64,000 nt of DNA from assembly GCA_026367775.1 (NCBI GenBank), contig CP111166.1, positions 62,001 to 126,000 of the forward strand, given 5' to 3'. The position numbers and the translations under genes were made by a program. The notes beneath the pieces were generated by a model. That model saw nothing but the letters and a program-made list of their open reading frames with translations, had not been told where the DNA came from and did not search any database. Below, one piece after another: positions 14,736-25,974 of the stretch. This stretch comes from Exserohilum rostratum. Lineage: Eukaryota; Ascomycota; Dothideomycetes; Pleosporales; Pleosporaceae. Positions within the stretch are counted from its first letter, which is position 1. Each line of letters opens with the position of its first letter.

Positions 14736-14956
14736 TGTTGGAATTAATTAGGACTTAACTGTGAGTCCTACTGATCCGCGACACTAATTGGATGATATAG
14801 GGACTGGCAGAGACGTTGTTACCACCTATTAGCCTGTGCGCGCAGACGCTATAGATACGTAACATGATAGCTGCTATAAGATAATTAATCCGCTTCCTTA
14901 CTATTGTATTGCAGCTGCAAGTTGATTCACCCTATGACACCTTTATCGTACTAACA
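14736..14956 (+). repeat. 3' LTR of Ty1/Copia element (221 bp)
   Basis: The better preserved LTR copy, beginning TGTTGG and ending ACTAACA. A purine-rich stretch (14718-14732) just upstream could be the polypurine tract. Confidence 0.9.
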
Positions 14957-14961
14957 GAGTA
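14957..14961. repeat. Target-site duplication GAGTA, right copy
   Basis: Identical to 9118-9122 and directly abuts the end of the 3' LTR. Confidence 0.85.
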
Positions 14962-15360
14962 TTATTATTTCCTCTAAAAACATATATTATATAATTAAAT
15001 AGCTATACTAAATAAAAACGTTTAATATAATTTATTCTATGTTTAAAATTATATCCTTAACTAATATAGCTTTTAATAAGTATTCTAAATACTAGTCTTT
15101 TAGATAAAATAAAATATATATTTATATTCTAAGATTATTTAATAAAAATCTTTATTAAAGATATTAGATAGTTTTATAGTAATTATTATACTATATCTAG
15201 TATTTAAAGACCTTAAGCTAATACTTTAAGTGTATTTATTTTATCCTATCCTATATAAGAGAAAGTATAATTATGTTAACTAATTAGAACTTAATATCGC
15301 ATTTTATGGTAAAGTTCTGCATTGGATAGAATATAGGTTATTCTCTCTAGTTAAACATTA
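14962..15360. other. AT-rich border between repeat block and gene cluster
   Basis: AT-rich, RIP-like sequence up to about 15300, then an abrupt change to normal composition just before the first cluster gene. No coding signal. Confidence 0.6.
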
Positions 15361-15365
15361 CATGC

Positions 15366-15376
15366 TCGGCCTCCGA
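15366..15376. promoter_or_regulatory. TCGG-N3-CCGA palindrome upstream of FAD oxidoreductase
   Basis: TCGGCCTCCGA, 85 bp upstream of the proposed start codon at 15461. It has inverted TCGG half-sites with a 3 bp spacer, as a dimeric Zn2Cys6 regulator could bind. It also fits the broader AflR consensus TCG-N5-CGR. The site is shared with the other cluster promoters. Confidence 0.75.
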
Positions 15377-15460
15377 AGTAGAATTACCGGCCCGCGCAAA
15401 ACGCATCTATCAGTAGTATATAATACAGCTTTTGGAACAGGTAAAATTGCATTAGGACAA

Positions 15461-16542
15461 ATGGCTAGCAAGCTTCAAGACGTCATCATCATCGGCGGTG
15501 GTCCAGCCGGCCTCTCAACAGCGCTGGGTCTGGCTCGCCAGCTTTACTCGGCCGTCGTCTTCGACTCAGGCACGTACCGCAACGAACGGGCTTCCCACAT
15601 GCATAACGTGCTGACCTGGGATCACCGTTCGCCCGAGGATTACCGAGCAGTCGCCCGTAGAGAACTCTTGACGCGGTACGAGACCATCCGCATTGAAAAT
15701 GTGGCAGTCAACGAGGTGCGCCGGACCGAAACGGGAAATTTCGAAGCAAGGGATGCTGCTGGAAAGGTCTGGCAAGCACGTAAATTGGTCCTTGCCATGG
15801 GCGTAAAGGACATATCGCCTGAGATTGAAGGATATCCGGAATGTTGGGGACGTAGCATGTAAGTATGCAGCCAATCCAAGGTTATTATCATTGTTGTCGA
15901 GCAGCCCAGTTCTGATCTGTTCATGCAGATTTCATTGCTTGTTCTGTCATGGCTTCGAGGAGCGTGGTGTTGCTTCAGCTGGAATATTGGCGATAGGTGA
16001 CTGCGCAGCCAAAGGCCCAGCGTTACATCTGTCACGCATGGCTCGCCGACTTGCGAATAATGTTACCGTGTATACTGATGGCGCTGTCGAGCTCTCCGAG
16101 TGCTTATCCCAGCCGCTAAAGGCTGCGGGTTTCGAACTCAATACGAAACGCATTGTCAAGTTGGTTAAGGGGTCCAAGGGAAATGAAGTGACAGTTCATC
16201 TAGAGGACGGCTCTACCACGAAGGAAGGGTTTTTGGTACGATGCTCCCCAAATCTTTTTTCAGGGAAATACTCCGCCTTTTCCGAGTTTTGGCTGACACA
16301 GTTTGGTTGCCTAGGTCCACAAGCCTAAGAGCGAGGCCAATGGCCCATTTGCACAACAGCTCTCCCTTGAGCTCACTGAAGAGGGAGATATCCGGGTAAA
16401 GCAACCATTTTATGAGACTACTAGCGTTCCAGGAGTGTTTGTTGCTGGTGACTGCGGCTCCTTCGGCAAGGCTGTATCTCAAGCAGCAGCGACTGGTCTG
16501 TGGTGCGCGTCGGGTCTAGTAGCTCAGCTCCAAGTCGAATAA
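15461..16542 (+). CDS. GliT-like FAD-dependent dithiol/disulfide oxidoreductase (thioredoxin-reductase fold)
   Basis: Three exons (15461-15858, 15929-16235, 16315-16542) give a 310-residue protein, the usual size for this family. The N-terminal FAD motif GGGPAG is at residues 12-17. The first intron must be removed to reveal the redox motif C-L-F-C (residues 136-139, in 'FHCLFCHG'). The second FAD-binding motif 'GVFVAGDCG' is near the C terminus. The family includes GliT and HlmI, which oxidise dithiols to disulfides in epipolythiodiketopiperazine pathways, and other fungal cluster oxidases. I chose the ATG at 15461 over an in-frame ATG at 15362 because the earlier one would put the regulatory palindrome inside the gene. 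No NRPS or glutathione-transferase partner is in the window, so its job may be a different oxidation. Start codon moderately sure, family very sure. Confidence 0.9.
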
Positions 16543-16682
16543 GCCATGCCTGAATTTCTCTTAATGCATCATTTTTCTACAGTCCATCCACCCTGCCAGC
16601 TTTTGCGTAGATTATAGACATGAAAATACACATAGAGTGAAAGCCATTTCAAACTAGGACCATGTGTCTTATCGTCTATATA

Positions 16683-18276
16683 CTACAAACACGCTACAAG
16701 CATGACCCAATAAGTACGTGATGAATTATTGTACCCTCGGAATGAAAACAATGGCCGCCTCTGGGTGGGGCATAATCTGGAAGTCATGAGAGGTGTTAAG
16801 TGGCCTTTTCTCCCGTCTCTTAGACGCAAATCGTAGTTTCGAATGAAATGAGCAAGTATAACTTTAATCTCAGTCGCGGCATATAGCCGGCCAGGGCACG
16901 CATGCAAACCATATCCCCATGTGAGCGCATCTGCGCTGGGCGTGATCAGTTGCTGTCTCGCTTCTCCTCCTCCAGCTTCCATCTTTGCGTAACGGAAGCC
17001 GTCAAACTCGTCTGGATCAAAAGGAGGAGGTGCTGACATGTCGAACCGGTTGTTGGCGAAAGCAATGAGTGTGCCCTTGGGAATCGGGGGGCATCCCGAC
17101 ACTGTCAACGGTGATGTTGTCTCACGCATCAAGGTGACTACAGATAATTTCTCTCAGTGGATTGACTTCATTTGAATAGTGTGTTGGCAGTCATAGCATA
17201 CCGATACCTCCTGGCGGACTGCGTCTCAATGATTCTTTTATAAAACTGTCCATCTTGGTCATCTTTGCAAGACAGGCCAACGTGAGCTTGTTATTTGCTG
17301 TAGAATCCAGTTCGCCCTCCATCTCTTCTCTGAGGAGCGGAATGTATTCTGGTCTGGCGGCTAGGTCAAGAACGACGTGGGTAAGGGCATTCGTAGCGAT
17401 ATGAATAGCAGCGAAGAAAGCTAGCAAGTGGTCTTTTCCAAGCACATCCACCGACACCGGTGACATTGATTTGTAGTGACGGAGAAGCCACCGGACGAGC
17501 CTGCCCTGCTGCTGATTCTGCTGCTCATTGCCAATTTTTTCTTTTCGTTGACTGGCGAGAATTGGGTACAACATCTCCCTTACGCGCATCTGATGCTTTT
17601 TCACTTGGTAAATCTTCGGTAAGAACAAAGCTACCAGCCACCGCAGCCGGGCAGGATATTCGCGGAGCTGTGCGCCTGCACTAACGCTATCGACAGCGTA
17701 GTTGATCGATGAATGGAGCCACTCCTCGCGTCGACTGAGCGGAAGACCGACCATCGTACGACCGCTTACCAGAGTGATGAACTTCAACATGGTCGGGTAT
17801 ACGGGTAGAGTCTTTTGTTTGCCCCCTATAGTGACAAACTCGGCATATGCAACCTCATCTATCATTTCGTCCATGAGGTTTCCGGTCTGTCGGGTGAGAT
17901 CCTGTTTGATGGCGGCCACAAATTCATCGGACTTGGTACCCATGAGAGTGAATCTCCCCAGGAATCGGCGATAGTTGTTGGCATTGATGGAAACCTGCGA
18001 CTCGGGCAACGATTTGACTTCGTCCATCACTCTATGAGGTAGGATCACAGTGCGGTCTAGTAGAGTCAAGACGAAAGGTTGGTCTGGGTATTTTCTTGTA
18101 CCTTCTTCCATTTCCGCTCTTAGATCTGTCTGTCCTTCGACACCCACCACAGGTAGTTGGTGGAATTCCCAATACTCTCGCCTGAAATGTAACTGCTGAA
18201 ACAGGGATACGACTGACCAAAGTATCAGGGCCACGACCGTGGTGAGCCAGAACGAGGGATAACCTTCCACATCCAT
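16683..18276 (-). CDS. Cytochrome P450 monooxygenase, CYP68/ent-kaurene-oxidase-like (cluster P450-1)
   Basis: Two exons (18276-17202 and 17137-16683) separated by a 64 bp intron encode 509 residues. An N-terminal membrane anchor ('FWLTTVVALILWSVVSLF') is followed by the I-helix region 'AAIHIATNAL', the K-helix E-S-L-R, and the haem-binding 'WGYGLHACPGR' with Cys about 439. The GxHxCPGR form is typical of the CYP68-type enzymes that oxidise terpenoids such as gibberellin and indole-diterpene precursors. The open frame continues upstream to 18570, but that part is hydrophilic and lacks P450 character, so I start at the ATG before the anchor. It is an ER-membrane monooxygenase; the substrate is unknown but probably the cluster's terpene scaffold. 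Confidence 0.92.
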
Positions 18277-18401
18277 TACTAATTGGTGTTTCTTGTACTG
18301 GCTAGGTAGTAAAGAGAAAAATGATATGTAGCAACAGTGAACGAGCTGATGCCTTACTTTTGTTGTAGAGTAATTGGTATTAGTTGTGTGATTAAATGGT
18401 G

Positions 18402-18412
18402 TCGGCCACCGA
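18402..18412. promoter_or_regulatory. TCGG-N3-CCGA palindrome upstream of P450-1
   Basis: TCGGCCACCGA, 126 bp upstream of the P450-1 start (minus-strand gene). One of the cluster-wide sites. The rest of the gap 18277-18769 shows no gene. Confidence 0.75.
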
Positions 18413-18769
18413 AAGTGGAAAGGTACAACAGGTTGATACCACCGAGCAGATGAATTGCTCATTGCCGAAAACCAAGTATTGGCATTCAATTTTTGCATCA
18501 CATACGCCGGCGTAGATGTATGCATCCTCCACCTTGAAATGCTTTTGCGAGCTAAAGACTTCCCCATCATATGTCAACACATATTTTGGCATACAGACCA
18601 GAGTGTGGACTAGCTACTGTAGAAATAATGGCACTTTCCTAGATTAGAAAGTGCTCAATGGCATATAGAAGACAGCAATAAGCATTCCAATGACGCTAGC
18701 CTTACACATTTTACAGCACGATCTTCTGTGTCCTTTCCCCCTCAATGAAGTCCAAATATTGATTTTGTT

Positions 18770-20238
18770 TCAGCGTGATACGTATCCCTCAGCAATCATA
18801 AGAGCCATAGCAGCCCCCAACATCGCTGCCGCTAAATAGAAAAAGGGTCCTCCGGGGTAGGCAGCAAGCCAGGCCCCTAGCACCACCGGCGACAGCATTG
18901 AGCCGACCGTTTCCATCATTGTTAAAGTCGCCATAGATTGAGCCGGGTTGGGCACTGCCTTTGCAATGTGGCTCTTGACGAAAGAAGACGCAGTGAGACC
19001 AACTGAGGAGACGGCAATGAGAATATAGACATGCCAGCCTCGAGTGGCACTGCTAAATGCAGTTAAAGTGATGAGTTGGATAGCCATTGATGCCGCGCCC
19101 AGTACAAGGTCGTGACGTCGGTTTTGTCTCTTCGCCTCGAACACAGAAGCCGAATCTCTACAGCGGACCAGTTCAACTGCTTTGGGTACGGCGTAATGGA
19201 TCATGAACAAATACACCGCGGACGTGAGGGCGGCTATAGAGACAAGGAAAGAGTTCTCCCTGCTCGTGAACTCGAATCGCAAGGACGTATAAATCATTGT
19301 GGCTGGAAACAAATACGATTGTACCATCGTATACAATAAAAGCGACACAGAAGAGAAGATTATCCGGGGTTGCAGATAAAAGAGCTGGAAAGGTGACAAT
19401 ACTAGCTTGACTGTTCGAGCAATCTGTCGTGACCAGGTAGTCCCATCTTCTGGCGCAAATTCATGATGCTCTGCGGCCTCTTTTGGCTTTCCTCCGTGTA
19501 TCGAGAGAGATATGATAGCAAGGTACACGGCCATCACCAAGAAAAGGGCCAGGGCCACAATGAAACTGGTGGTGAAGTCGGCAAACAGGCCACCAATAAC
19601 CGGGCCGATAGACATTCCGGCCATGTATAGAGCAAAGGAAGTTCCCATGAATCGTGAGACAAGTCTTCTTTCTGGAATTTGTGCATAAATTGTGTTGAGG
19701 TTGAAGTGAAGCAGGTTGTCCGATGCCAATCCTTCGAACAAACGTGCGCATATTGCGATCTTGACAGATCCCAGGTGAACTGTGAAATACGACTTAGATC
19801 AAGTGGTTTGCTTCATGTACGGCTGTGATACATACCCCCTAAAACTAAGAAAGCGACACTAGCAGAACGGCAGATGACCCAGATCCACATTGTACCCGCT
19901 CCGTATTTTGCAACCAGCTTTCCCAGTGGTCCTAGGGCGAGGGTACCAGCTATATTGGCGAGAAAGGCTGAAATGGCTACAGCAGCAGCGTATTCACTCG
20001 ATTCAGCGTTTTGACAGTGGGCTGGGTCGCGGCATATCAGCGAGGCATACGCAAATACGGTAGTCGCTGAAGTGACCGATATGGCGAATGAGGCTAGTAG
20101 CGCCAAAGGAACAACTTTTACTCCTAGGCGGACGTTGAAGTGACCATTTTCATTCTTTACATGCTGCTGCTCATGTCTGTCAAGGAGGGAGGCTGTTTCT
20201 TCGAGACGTGCATCTTCTGTCGGGTGCTCCATTCGCAT
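18770..20238 (-). CDS. Major facilitator superfamily transporter (probable metabolite exporter)
   Basis: Two exons (20238-19836, 19779-18770) with a 56 bp intron give 470 residues. The N terminus is a short cytoplasmic stretch followed by about 12 hydrophobic segments. These include 'VVPLALLASFAISVTSATTVFAYA', a central charged loop ('HGGKPKEAAEHH'), and a C-terminal bundle ending in 'AAAMLGAAMALMIAEGYVSR'. The acceptor at 19780 was chosen because it alone restores frame ('GGVHLGSVKIAICARLFEG'). It is divergently transcribed from the ABC transporter and shares a promoter with three palindromic sites, so both exporters are probably co-induced. Substrate specificity cannot be read from sequence. 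Confidence 0.9.
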
Positions 20239-20336
20239 GTTGTTACTATCGTTCTGATTCCTCGAGAAGTGGTCGCGATAATACTGTGTAGTTCGCGTAA
20301 TCTGACGCTTAGGGTGCTGGTAAGTGATTTATCTGC

Positions 20337-20347
20337 TCGGGGACCGA
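20337..20347. promoter_or_regulatory. TCGG-N3-CCGA palindrome in MFS/ABC divergent promoter
   Basis: TCGGGGACCGA, about 99 bp upstream of the MFS start codon. It lies on the MFS side of the 634 bp bidirectional promoter 20239-20872. Confidence 0.75.
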
Positions 20348-20772
20348 TAACCAGAATGGAGAAAAGGACCGAATGTTGCCCACATGCTCTTTGATAAGAA
20401 AGATGTACATGCTGCAATCTTCTCAATTATAGTTGTTAAGGCTGTGAATACGAATTCACCTATCTACCTATATGACAATAGCACATGCAAATCTTTAGTT
20501 ATGATGTTTGACCAGCAACTATAAAAAGCTCAAATGAAGACAATGGGGATGATATATTTCACGCGTTGACAACAAAGTATTGTTGCCAGAGCATCGACTG
20601 CATGAGGTGAGTTTTTTCACCTTTTTCTTGACGGCAAGACTAACACCTCATACAAAATCTGCATGCTTGCATCCCATTGGAAGTGGATTGCGAGATAATA
20701 GCTAAAGCTCAACCTATCAATTCACCACATAATACTTTGCAAGATGAAGTTAGATTCATTTCTCGTCTCGTC

Positions 20773-20797
20773 TCGGATCCCGGTTCTCGGTGGCCGA
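20773..20797. promoter_or_regulatory. Paired palindromes on the ABC side of the divergent promoter
   Basis: TCGGATCCCGG (20773-20783, one mismatch) and TCGGTGGCCGA (20787-20797, exact) lie 76-100 bp upstream of the ABC transporter start. Confidence 0.72.
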
Positions 20798-20872
20798 ATA
20801 TGCCATAAGTAATCACGTGGAAAAAACAAATCCTTAGATATCACTCAATGGTAGTCAGGAAGGCCAATAATC

Positions 20873-23702
20873 ATGGCTACTATCAATGCAGATGTGATAG
20901 AATTCGTTGGCCTTGCATACCCAGTCGCCTTTGTAACTTGTTACCTGACCACTAGCATTGTGTTCAAGATCCGCAATGCCCAAACCCATCGCAACCCCTA
21001 CGCGCAAAAAGACACGGCAAGACGAGTAAAGGTGATATTCTACCTTCTATGTTCTTTTTGCATTGAACTTGTGAGTAAGATCGAAGTACTCGTGAGTTGC
21101 AGAAGGATAACAATCGTGAATAGCTTGCTGCCATTGGAATTGCCATTTATGCAGGATCCCGGTGGCAAGATATACAATACTCGTGGACGTCGAAATCGTA
21201 TTTAGTATGTAAAATACATTCCCATCTGGTACGCTCGATTGATGCTCTAACAGTAACAACAGGCATCTCAGATCGCTGTATTCTTACTTTTTTCCGGCTC
21301 ATTGCTCCCGGATCCAGACGTACCATACCGGCCTTCGGCAACGAATGGCTGCACCTGGTTGACAGCTATCGTTTTTGAAACAACTCTGGCCGTTATAGGA
21401 ACTATAAACTTGTCGAAGCTTTCAGTTACTAAAGTGGGCCTTTGTCGTCTCTACGTGGCGTGCCTCCTTCTTAGCTATCTTAGGATCGTGCTCTTGATCC
21501 TTTGCTGCCTTTTGCTCTTTAAAACCTCCAATAGTGGTTCGGATTCCGCATCATCTACTCTACTAGGTTCAGATGCAGAAAATGTCAACAACTACGGTAC
21601 TATCGAAAACTCGAGTGAGGCGCCACCACCCATTGATGCACAATCAACCGATTGGTTGGATTATCTAGTTGGGTTCACGAAATTATTTCCTCTACTATGG
21701 TACTGGCACCCTTGAGAGCACATTTCGCGCGAGGTTTCGGCTTGCTAATTCTCCAGGCCGTCCACACACTCTCTCCAAATCCGGGCACTAGTCTGCATTA
21801 TGATTCTCATAGCCCAGCGCGTCGTCAATGTCCTGGTACCATTCCAACTTGGAGCTGTGGTATCTTCCTTGGGCGTCGGTGTCATTCCCTATCGTCAAAT
21901 TTTAATCTATGTTGGCAGTCGCGCGATGCAGGGACAGCAAGGTGTTCTAGCATCCATCCGCGCACTGTTGTGGATTCCTATAGGACAGGCTACCTATCGA
22001 CGGCTCACTGAATCGGCATTCACTCATGTCATCTCTCTATCGCTAGAATTTCACCTCGGCAAGCGGCTTGGAGAAGTCATGAGTGCGCTCAACAAAGGGA
22101 GTGCGCTCAACACCTTCTTAGACTCCCTCATTTTTCAACTATTCCCAATGGTCGCAGACATTGGCGTTGCTGCTGGATATCTTCTTATCACATTTGATCC
22201 TCTGTATGCCTTGATCATCATCGCAATGGGCTGGACTTATGTCTTCCTGACTATCTACATGGCAAAGTATAGAGGACGTGCCAGAAGGGAGATGATTAAT
22301 CGGGATCGAGAGATGGACGCAGTAAAGTATGTGTTTTAACTCTTGCTTTCTCATTGCTCACATTTTTGCAGGACCGATGCCATCATGTCTTACGAAATCG
22401 TCCATTACAACGGCGCTGTTCAAGCTGAACAGTCCCGATTCTCCAACAGAGTGGCTGAATTTCAAAAAGCAGAATATTCCGTTCTAGTATCGCTTAACTC
22501 GCTCAATGCATTGCAAAACATCATATTCACTATTGGAGTGCTGCTTGTTAGTTTGGTATCAGCATTCAACATCTCCATCGGGGTTGAATCTGTCGGTGTG
22601 TTTGTGTCTCTGATCACTTATTTAGTTCAGCTGCAGGCGCCTTTAAGTTTCTTTGGGAGCTTTTACACCCAGATACAAAATAACCTTATTGACGCAGAGC
22701 GAATGCTTGCCCTGGTAAGATTGCCCACAGAAGTTCCTTGTAACAATATCTAACAAAGAGGTCTTTTCACAGTTCAACGAAAAACCGACTGTGATAGATA
22801 GACCAGGTGCGGCTGAAATTGATGAAGTCAAGGGCCGAGTCAGTTTCGAGGATGTTTCGTTTGCATATGATAACCGAAAACCTGCGCTCGAACACATCAG
22901 CTTTGATGTCAAGCCAGGCACCTCTGTTGCCATTGTAGGCGAGAGCGGCAGCGGTAAATCGACCCTCCTTCGCCTGCTTTACCGTTTCTATAATGTCACT
23001 GGTGGCTGCATCAAGATTGACGGTAAGCCGGTGCAAGACATCACCATCGACAGTTTGCGCAGTCACGTCGGAGTAGTTCCCCAAGAAACGATGCTGTTCA
23101 ATGACACGCTGATGTACAACCTCCTCTATGCGAATCCTTCAGCTACAGAAGATCAAGTATTTGCTGCATGTAAAGCTGCCAGCGTGCACGAAAAGATTAT
23201 GGGATTTCCGGACGGTTATCAAACTAAGGTCGGAGAAAGAGGACTAAGGCTGTCTGGAGGAGAAAAGCAGCGGGTAACTATCTCCAACTCCGTGAAACTT
23301 CTGATTCTTGGTACTAATTGTCTCTTGCATCCAGATTGCAATCGCACGAGCCATTTTGAAATCGCCCAGATTTATTCTAATGGATGAGGCAACCGCTTCG
23401 CTTGATTCCGAGACTGAAAAGAATATCCAAGCATCTCTAGCAGAAATCAGCAAGGGCAGGACAATCATCACCATTGCGTATGTGCCTGGCCTTTTGACAA
23501 GAAAAACAATAAAACATCACTAATTTTTTTACCTCACAGTCACCGTTTGTCAACCATTGTGGACTGTGACATGATAGTGGTTCTCCATCAGGGGAGAATA
23601 GTCGAGCAGGGCACGCACGCCCAGCTTTTGGCGAAGAAAGGCCGGTATAAGCAAATGTGGGACAAGCAGACAAAAGAATCATCTTGCGACGAAGGTCAAT
23701 AG
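20873..23702 (+). CDS. ABC half-transporter, HMT1/ATM1 (ABCB) type
   Basis: Eight exons (20873-21070, 21124-21204, 21263-21699, 21757-22326, 22372-22714, 22773-23273, 23335-23477, 23540-23702) join to 811 residues. An N-terminal multi-helix extension is followed by one six-helix ABC membrane domain ('IAQRVVNVLVPFQLG'; 'FHLGKRLGEVMSALNKGS'). One nucleotide-binding domain carries Walker A GESGSGKST (about 599-607), the Q-loop 'VPQETMLF', signature LSGGEKQR (703-710), Walker B 'FILMDEATA' and H-loop 'HRLST'. One membrane and one ATPase domain make it a half-transporter that must dimerise. The extension plus domain order matches vacuolar heavy-metal-tolerance proteins, which move thiol conjugates. 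The acceptor of intron 2 could instead be nine bases later. In this cluster it may sequester or export the product or a thiol adduct. Confidence 0.9.
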
Positions 23703-24101
23703 TCTGCCTCTAGATGGTATGCTTGGTTTATGTCTTGGTTCACTGTTAGTACAATAGATGAAACCTCTAGTTTCTCCAACAAACATAATGAGTCAATCGA
23801 GAAGCTGGCTATATCGCTTACTTCCACAGCAAGCCAATACCATGGCAGTCACTGTTCCCAGATGCAATCTTTGTCCGAGGTGTCGAGCGGCAAACAGTCG
23901 GACATCATAGGTCACATGACTATGTGAGAGGATCCAGGGGCGGTTAGCCCATTTACATTCACGCAAGCTAATCCCAATGAGGAATCGCCTATGTCTTGGT
24001 AGCAGTCTATAGTTACTCTGGCCTGTAGGCAGTGGAAAATTATACATGATTCTCTTGAGAATTGGTGGGCGCCAGTACTCTCCCACCATGATACCCGTTG
24101 C
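23703..24101. other. Convergent intergenic region, no gene
   Basis: Separates the 3' ends of the ABC transporter and P450-2. Short open frames here look like chance; I see no repeat and no palindromic site. Confidence 0.6.
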
Positions 24102-25974
24102 TCACCTGACAACTGGCTTGAGATGGACAAACAAAGGCTTCTTTACAAACATTACAAAGATATCCTGATCGTTGTGCCAATCCCGGCACTCTGGGGCTAG
24201 TTCTGCATCGAACTGCCAAACAAATCTCGCAATAGTCACTGTAGAGTTGTTAGCAAAACGACCAATACATGAAGAATCCAGGGATAACTCATACGGCGAG
24301 CGAATGCCCAAGCCATGTTCTTGCCTAAACAATTTCTTGGGCCTGTGGAAAACGGTTGGTGTGCCTTCTTGTCGTCTTTACGGAAATCGCCGTCAGTGTC
24401 GACTAGCCAGCGCTCAGGATGGAACTCGTCTGCGCGCGCGAAATTCGTCTCGCTCAGCGTTGCCGCGTATCCGTTCACTCCTACTGCATAATCACCGGGC
24501 ACATGTTGCCCAGCAATTGTGATGCCTTCGGGTGGAGTGCGTCTGGAGAACGTGCTAGGCACAACAACATATAGACGAAGGGCTTCTTCGATGACAGCAT
24601 TGAGATAGTGCAATTTTTGTAGTTCGCGGAAGCTGAAATCGGATTCTTTCGAGAAGGAACCGCGAACCTCATCGCGCAGCCTTTCCCATACAGCTCTATC
24701 ACGAAGCATAAAGTAAGCTGTGCCACAAATGAGAGTTGCGTTTGTGTCACTGCCAGCTGTCATGAATATGGAAGAGGCTAGTTCGAGCTCGGGCACGGTC
24801 ATACCGTTTTTTTCTTTATTTTCGCGCAGGAGATGGGAAACTGGCCAAGTCAGCTTGCAGTCGTCTGGTAGCAAGGAAGAGAATATCACCAAAGTCCTCC
24901 CTATCTGTTCCTCTAGCAATTCGCTCCCGGGCCATGTTAGTAGTCACATCAAACTGCTTTTTCCACTGCCTTCCAATGGCCATCAGCACCAGGTCAGCGA
25001 TAATATTCCGTGAAATAAATGGAGGTAGCCGACGCCATGCTTGGACAAACAGACCCTGTCGCACGTGGCCAGTGACCATATGCACCCATGGATGAGGTCC
25101 ATCTCCCGTTGTATCCTCGAGACAGTTGAGCGAGCGGCCAAAAGACAGGTCTAAAATGACGTCCATGGCTGTGCTGGTAAACCAGGGCACAAGGTCTATT
25201 TTGTGACGGGTCTTAGACTCTTTTCTCAGCTTCTCCATCAGCAGGTCAATGTACGTCCGGATCAGCGGCTCCTGTCGGGCCAGCGCGTGGTCCGAGAAAG
25301 CGTGAGAGAGCACGTTGCGCAAACGCCCGTGATGATCTTTTTCTGCTGTGACCTGGAAAAGGGAGAACATGATCAGCCTATGGAATAGTACATGCAGGCG
25401 GAGGTCAGATTGCAAGGTTTTCTTACAATTACCGCGACATCGTTAATCGACTGGGAATACCAAGTCTTGTCTTTTTCGAGTCCACTCCGAAACTCCTTTG
25501 ATCGCCATGCTGGGAAAGTTTATCTTAGCTATTTTCTTCTTCTTCTTGCACCTGGCTTTTCTATGAAAGGAACAGGATCTCACAATGGATTTCTTGATAT
25601 GCTCTGCTGGAATTGTAAGATAGCTCGTCCGGCGCAATTCGCACAGCCTCGCCATAGGAATCATGCCATAGCTTGGTTTGGTAGGGCAAGTCGCCCACGA
25701 GCTGATGATACACATAATGAAGTCGTGTCGCCCGGCTAAGCCAGGGTCCCGGATAACGTCGCAAAGGGTGGAAATAAACGTTGTAAACAGTTTTAGCAGA
25801 TACGAAGATAAAGAGCTAACACTAGAGGTCAGCGACATTTCGTATGGGTATCTGATGGTACCTTGTAGTGAATGTACTAACTATCAAGAATATGAAAAGC
25901 AGACTGAGTAGAAGGGCCTTGGTTGGGGAGCCTATCCAAAGCAGAGAAAGAACTCTCTCGACTAATGTCAACAT
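24102..25974 (-). CDS. Cytochrome P450 monooxygenase, isotrichodermin C-15 hydroxylase/CYP65-like (cluster P450-2)
   Basis: Six exons (25974-25882, 25815-25584, 25509-25427, 25352-24890, 24840-24295, 24238-24102) encode 517 residues. A hydrophobic anchor is followed by 'YNVYFHPLRRYPGPWLS', the hinge and proline region typical of this family. Then come the I-helix AGSDTNAT, K-helix E-A-L-R, 'PERW', and haem motif 'FSTGPRNCLG' with Cys about 461. Every junction restores frame. The first intron donor (GTTAGT) is weak, so the exact anchor sequence is less sure than the rest. The family is common in fungal terpene and polyketide clusters. It is an ER-membrane oxygenase; substrate unknown. Confidence 0.9.

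Larger units (their letters stand above)
9123..14956 (+). mobile_element. Complete-length but inactivated Ty1/Copia LTR retrotransposon
   Basis: Between the two 221 bp LTRs the plus strand reads, through many stops, a Copia gag-pol in the canonical order. A gag zinc knuckle ('KKCFICNK') is at about 11127-11180. An aspartic protease region with 'LLCLADMD' is at about 11530-11820. The GAG-pre-integrase zinc-binding motif ('LRQLHQRFGH' ... 'CHQCQ') is at about 11905-12040, and the integrase core follows to about 12640. Reverse transcriptase is at about 13190-13900. RNase H ('FANNKDLSLQIGY') is at about 14120-14640. Integrase before RT assigns it to Copia. Most stops sit where CAG (TAG) or CGA (TGA) is expected, as in RIP. 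It is less AT-rich than its flanks, so it probably inserted into already degraded DNA. Confidence 0.92.

Noticed and set aside
15566..16177. Several minus-strand open frames opposite the FAD oxidoreductase
   Set aside because: Antisense shadows of a strongly coding gene; no family features.
18277..18570. N-terminal extension of P450-1 to an upstream ATG
   Set aside because: The extra region is not P450-like, would place a long hydrophilic segment before the membrane anchor, and overlaps the promoter site at 18402.
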